Of a DNA stretch of 9,001 nt, positions 6,614-9,001 are shown one piece after another. The notes beneath the pieces are model-generated. The model made no database searches, was not told the origin of the DNA, and worked only from the letters and a program-made list of their open reading frames with translations. Location of the stretch: NCBI GenBank assembly GCA_023424215.1, contig JAFAEC010000169.1, positions 1 through 9,001 of the forward strand, in the 5' to 3' direction. Position numbers and translations under genes: made by a program. Source of the DNA: Pseudomonadota bacterium (GTDB lineage Bacteria > Pseudomonadota > Alphaproteobacteria > Caulobacterales > Caulobacteraceae). Position 1 is the first letter of the stretch. Each line of letters starts with the position of its first letter.

Positions 6614-6662
6614 GCGCCGGACTCCTGCATGGGCTCCACCCTGCGCCCGAATGCGGCCAAAG

Positions 6663-7139
6663 TCAGGCCCTTCCGTCGCCGCGCCTCAGCGGGTCCGGCA
6701 GGGCTTCGCCGTCCGGCACGAAGCTCAGGGCCACCGAATTGATGCAGTAGCGCAGCCCCGTCGGCGGCGGTCCGTCCGGGAAGACGTGGCCCTGGTGGCT
6801 GCCGCAGCGGGCGCAGCGGGTCTCGGTGCGCACCATGCCGTAGCTGTCGTCGCGCACCGCCGTGACGTGCGCGGGATCGACCGGTTCGGTGAAGCTGGGC
6901 CAGCCGGTGCCGCTCTCGAACTTGGTCCGGCTGCGGAACAGCGGCAGGCCGCACTCGCGGCAGCAGAACACCCCCGCCCGCTTCTCGCCCAGCAGCGTTC
7001 CGCAGTACGGAGCTTCGGTGCCGTGGGCCAGCAGCACCCGCTTCTCCTCGGCCGACAGGCCGGCCTCCAGCCGGGCTCGCTCCCCATCGTCCGGGGGCGT
7101 GAGGTCGAAGCCGGAGGCGGAGCGGAGGGTGTCGGTCAT
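6663..7139 (-). CDS. msrB: Peptide-methionine (R)-S-oxide reductase MsrB
   Basis: 158 residues from the start at 7139. MsrB reduces the R-epimer of methionine sulfoxide in proteins, usually with thioredoxin as electron donor. The whole fold is visible: GTEAPYCGTLLGEKRAGVF, the GTGWPSF motif, zinc-binding CxxC pairs C60/C63 and C109/C112, HQGHVFPDGPPPTGLRYC and the catalytic cysteine C132 in RYCINS. C46 is placed where many bacterial and plant-type enzymes keep a cysteine and may be a resolving residue; C59 adjoins the first zinc pair. There is no signal peptide, so it is a cytoplasmic repair enzyme. The start is uncertain: GGAAGG lies almost directly before the ATG at 7139, while an in-frame ATG at 7211 (GAGG just before it) would add 24 residues of unconserved look. 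It reads away from the DUF2231 gene and is followed by the exported hypothetical gene. Confidence 0.93.
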   Translation of the reverse strand: MTDTLRSASGFDLTPPDDGERARLEAGLSAEEKRVLLAHGTEAPYCGTLLGEKRAGVFCCRECGLPLFRSRTKFESGTGWPSFTEPVDPAHVTAVRDDSYGMVRTETRCARCGSHQGHVFPDGPPPTGLRYCINSVALSFVPDGEALPDPLRRGDGRA

Positions 7140-7255
7140 GCCTTCCACATAGGCGCCCGCGCCGGGCCCTTCCACCCTGCCGGCCGGCGCTTCCGGATGA
7201 ACCAAATCCATCCTCGCGGATTGCCCGAAGACTGCTCAGCTTCAGGAGGCGACCC
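7140..7255. promoter_or_regulatory. Divergent intergenic region between msrB and the DUF2231 gene
   Basis: 116 bp between the two start codons. It must carry promoters for both directions unless msrB starts at 7211, which would leave only 44 bp. I see no convincing -35/-10 pair. It contains a short inverted repeat (AATCC/GGATT around an 8-nt spacer, 7204-7222) and, near 7256, a perfect AGGAGG ribosome site (7244-7249). Confidence 0.4.
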
Positions 7256-7681
7256 ATGGCGCCCGTACGCATGATCGGCACGGCCGTTCACCGGATCCTT
7301 CTCGCCTTCCCCACGGCCCTCTTCCCCGCGGCGCTCGTCACCGACATCGCCTACCTGCGCACCGCCCAGATGCAGTGGACCAACTTCTCCGCCTGGCTGA
7401 TCGCCGGGGCGCTGGTCTTCTGCGGCCTGGTCCTGGCGTGGAGCCTGATCGAGCTGCTGCTGTCGCTCCGCGTCGACCGCCGGCGGCGGCGCCTGATCTA
7501 CCCGGCCCTGCTGGCCATCCTGTTCGTGCTCGGCCTGCTCAACGCCTTCAAGCACAGCCAAGACGCCTGGAGCTCCGTCGGCGCCTTCGGCCTCACCCTG
7601 TCGATCCTGAGCACCCTCGTCGCCCTTGCCGCCGCCCTTGTGGCCGGGTCCGGCATCCTCAACCGGGAGGTCGCCCGATGA
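7256..7681 (+). CDS. DUF2231-type four-helix inner-membrane protein
   Basis: 141 residues with four predicted membrane helices (about 13-34, 45-70, 81-99, 110-132) and a basic cytoplasmic loop VDRRRRR between helices 2 and 3. The opening HRILLAFPTALFPAALVTDIAYL and the AFKHSQDAW segment before helix 4 fit the DUF2231 family of small membrane proteins, whose function is not settled; H12 and H100 are candidates for metal or haem ligands. The start is well supported by AGGAGG 6 nt upstream. Its TGA overlaps the ATG of the next gene (ATGA), coupling it to a PQQ-sugar-dehydrogenase-like lipoprotein. My inference is that it helps pass electrons from that periplasmic enzyme into the membrane, or supports the enzyme in some other way. 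This partnership is judged from gene order only. Confidence 0.83.
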   Translation: MAPVRMIGTAVHRILLAFPTALFPAALVTDIAYLRTAQMQWTNFSAWLIAGALVFCGLVLAWSLIELLLSLRVDRRRRRLIYPALLAILFVLGLLNAFKHSQDAWSSVGAFGLTLSILSTLVALAAALVAGSGILNREVAR

Positions 7682-9001
7682 TCCGTTCCCTCGTTTGCGC
7701 CGCCGCCCTGCTCGCCGTCGCCGCCTGCGGCCGCAGCGATCCCGGTCTGGACCAGACCGGGCCGCAACCCGACCTGCCCGACATCCGCCAGACCCTTCTA
7801 CCGCCGATGAAGATCGCCCAGCCGGTCGGCTGGGGCGACCAGGTGCCCACCGCCCCCGACGGCTACACGGTGACCGCCCTGGCCACGGACCTGAAGATCC
7901 CGCGCCAGATGCTGGTCCTGCCCAACGGCGACATCCTCGTCGCCGAGGGCCGCGGCGGGGGCGCCCCCAAGCTCCGCCCCAAGGACGTCATCGCCGGCGT
8001 CATCAAGAAGAAGGGCAACACCCAGGTCGAGAGCGGCGACCGCGTTACCCTTCTGCGCGACGCCGACGGCGACGGACGCGCCGAGGTGCGCGCCGTCTTC
8101 GTCGACGACCTGAACGCTCCCTACGGCCTCGCCTTCGTCGACGGCTACCTCTACGTGGCCGAGCAGGACCAGCTGGTCCGCTTCCCCTATCAGGACGGCC
8201 AGACCCGCATCACCGCCGCGCCCGAACGGGTCACCCGCCTGCCCTCGCAGATCAATCACCACTGGACCAAGGCCCTGACCGCCAGCGCCGACGGCCAGAC
8301 CCTCTACGTCGGCATCGGCTCCAACTCGAACGTCGGCGAGCGCGGCATGGCGGTGGAGGAGGAGCGGGCCGTGGTCTGGGCCGTGGACCGCATCACCGGC
8401 GCCCGGCGCACCGTCGCCACCGGCATCCGCAACCCCACCGCCCTCGCCATCGAGCCGAACACCAGCGCCCTCTGGGCCGTGGTCAACGAGCGCGACGAGA
8501 TCGGCCCGCAACTGGTCCCCGACTACCTGACCACGGTGCGCGAGGGGGCCTTCTACGGCTGGCCCTACAGCTACTGGGGCCAGAACATCGACCCGCGGGT
8601 GCGGCCGCAGAAGCCCGAGCTCGTCGCCCGCGCCATCCGGCCGGACTACGCCCTCGGCTCCCACGTCGCCGCCCTCGGCCTGTCGTTCGCCCGCGACGGC
8701 GGCTTCGGCGGGCCGTTCACGGAAGGCGCCTTCGTCGGCCAGCACGGCAGCTGGAACCGCCAGGACCTGGCCGGCTACAAGGTCGTCTGGGTGCCCTTCT
8801 CCGGCGGCCGGCCCAGCGGCGAGCCGGTCGACTTCCTCACCGGCTTCCTCGACGGCGAGCGCGCCCGCGGGCGTCCGGTCGGCGTGGTCTTCGACCCGGC
8901 CCGCCGCATCCTGCTGGTCGCCGACGACCTGTCGAACACGGTCTGGCGCGTGGCCCCGCGAGCCGGAATGCAGACGGGCGGGAGCGTCACCGCTCCCGCC
9001 C
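7678..9001 (+). CDS. PQQ-dependent glucose/sorbosone dehydrogenase family lipoprotein, 3' end beyond window
   Basis: 441 residues visible, no stop within the window. The N-terminus is a lipoprotein signal: basic MIRS, hydrophobic run and lipobox VAAC with C17 as the lipidated cysteine, so the enzyme is anchored to a membrane on the periplasmic side. The remainder is a beta-propeller of the GSDH/L-sorbosone dehydrogenase family: VLPNGDILVAEG, an EF-hand-like loop DADGDGRAE (128-136), LNAPYGLAF, INHHWTKAL with H194/H195 (one probably the catalytic base), GIRNPTALA, GAFYGWPYSYWG, QHGSWNR (355-361) and the closing LLVADDLSNTVWRV. The family oxidises sugars or aldehydes with PQQ and calcium; the substrate is not predictable here. 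The start overlaps the stop of the DUF2231 gene and has GGGAGG about 8 nt upstream. The family motif end is near residue 427, so the true stop is probably just past the edge. Confidence 0.88.
   Translation, partial: MIRSLVCAAALLAVAACGRSDPGLDQTGPQPDLPDIRQTLLPPMKIAQPVGWGDQVPTAPDGYTVTALATDLKIPRQMLVLPNGDILVAEGRGGGAPKLRPKDVIAGVIKKKGNTQVESGDRVTLLRDADGDGRAEVRAVFVDDLNAPYGLAFVDGYLYVAEQDQLVRFPYQDGQTRITAAPERVTRLPSQINHHWTKALTASADGQTLYVGIGSNSNVGERGMAVEEERAVVWAVDRITGARRTVATGIRNPTALAIEPNTSALWAVVNERDEIGPQLVPDYLTTVREGAFYGWPYSYWGQNIDPRVRPQKPELVARAIRPDYALGSHVAALGLSFARDGGFGGPFTEGAFVGQHGSWNRQDLAGYKVVWVPFSGGRPSGEPVDFLTGFLDGERARGRPVGVVFDPARRILLVADDLSNTVWRVAPRAGMQTGGSVTAPA
7741..7761. repeat. 21-bp perfect palindrome early in the lipoprotein gene
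   Basis: CCCGGTCTGG is followed by a single A and then its exact reverse complement. It starts 63 bp into the coding sequence, right after the lipobox (residues 22-28, PGLDQTG), in a poorly constrained part of the protein. As RNA it forms a 9-bp stem with a GAC loop. It could be an operator, an mRNA structure or a chance product. Confidence 0.55.
8976..9001 (+). terminator. Probable intrinsic terminator hairpin at the right edge
   Basis: A perfect 10-bp GC-rich stem, GGGCGGGAGC paired with GCTCCCGCCC, closes a 6-nt loop GTCACC. This is the form of a rho-independent terminator; the T-run that would confirm it would lie just outside the window. It lies about 12 codons past the last recognisable motif of the dehydrogenase-like protein, where the gene is expected to end. 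Confidence 0.6.

Noticed and set aside
7798..8745. Minus-strand open frame of 315 codons opposite the dehydrogenase gene
   Set aside because: No recognisable motif; the plus strand has a lipobox and family motifs throughout.
1..9001. Defence system, CRISPR array, mobile element or phage island
   Set aside because: No spaced repeats, transposase, integrase, nuclease or toxin-antitoxin signature is visible; all genes share the same base and codon style and fit chromosomal functions.

Overview
The window is GC-rich, with mostly G or C at third codon positions, and carries densely packed genes in short, tightly coupled operons. The style of the signalling proteins (stand-alone receivers, a hybrid kinase, TTAA boxes with a GAnTC site between divergent genes), a TadG-like pilus-assembly protein and a PQQ-sugar-dehydrogenase-like lipoprotein suggest an alphaproteobacterium of the Caulobacterales (Brevundimonas/Caulobacter/Phenylobacterium type). 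That placement is inferred from gene content and style, not from a marker gene.

Left block (1-2122, minus strand): an operon reading leftward. It starts with a single-domain response regulator, continues with a TadG-like secreted or pilus-assembly protein through an ATGA stop/start overlap, and ends after a 12-bp gap with a small two-helix membrane protein that runs off the left edge.

Central block (2123-6060): a 121-bp divergent promoter region, then a 1115-residue multidomain sensor on the plus strand. Its domain order is TM - periplasmic sensor - TM - HAMP - HisKA - HATPase - degenerate receiver - receiver - HPt - EAL. Every phosphorelay residue (H282, D657, H810) and every c-di-GMP phosphodiesterase residue I could check is present. 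A second single-domain response regulator follows 64 bp downstream. The two blocks together look like one signalling locus: a membrane kinase with a built-in phosphorelay and c-di-GMP hydrolase, flanked by two diffusible receivers that its HPt domain could serve, one of them translationally coupled to a surface/pilus-type gene. This is the most distinctive part of the window.

Right block (6071-9001): on the minus strand, msrB (methionine-R-sulfoxide reductase) is followed by a Caulobacterales-style exported hypothetical protein. Divergently on the plus strand, a DUF2231-type four-helix membrane protein overlaps by ATGA a lipoprotein of the PQQ-dependent glucose/sorbosone dehydrogenase family. 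The lipoprotein frame is still open at the right edge, where it enters a perfect terminator-like hairpin.

I saw no tRNA, rRNA, CRISPR array, insertion sequence or phage gene, and no gene-free stretch exceeds about 125 bp.
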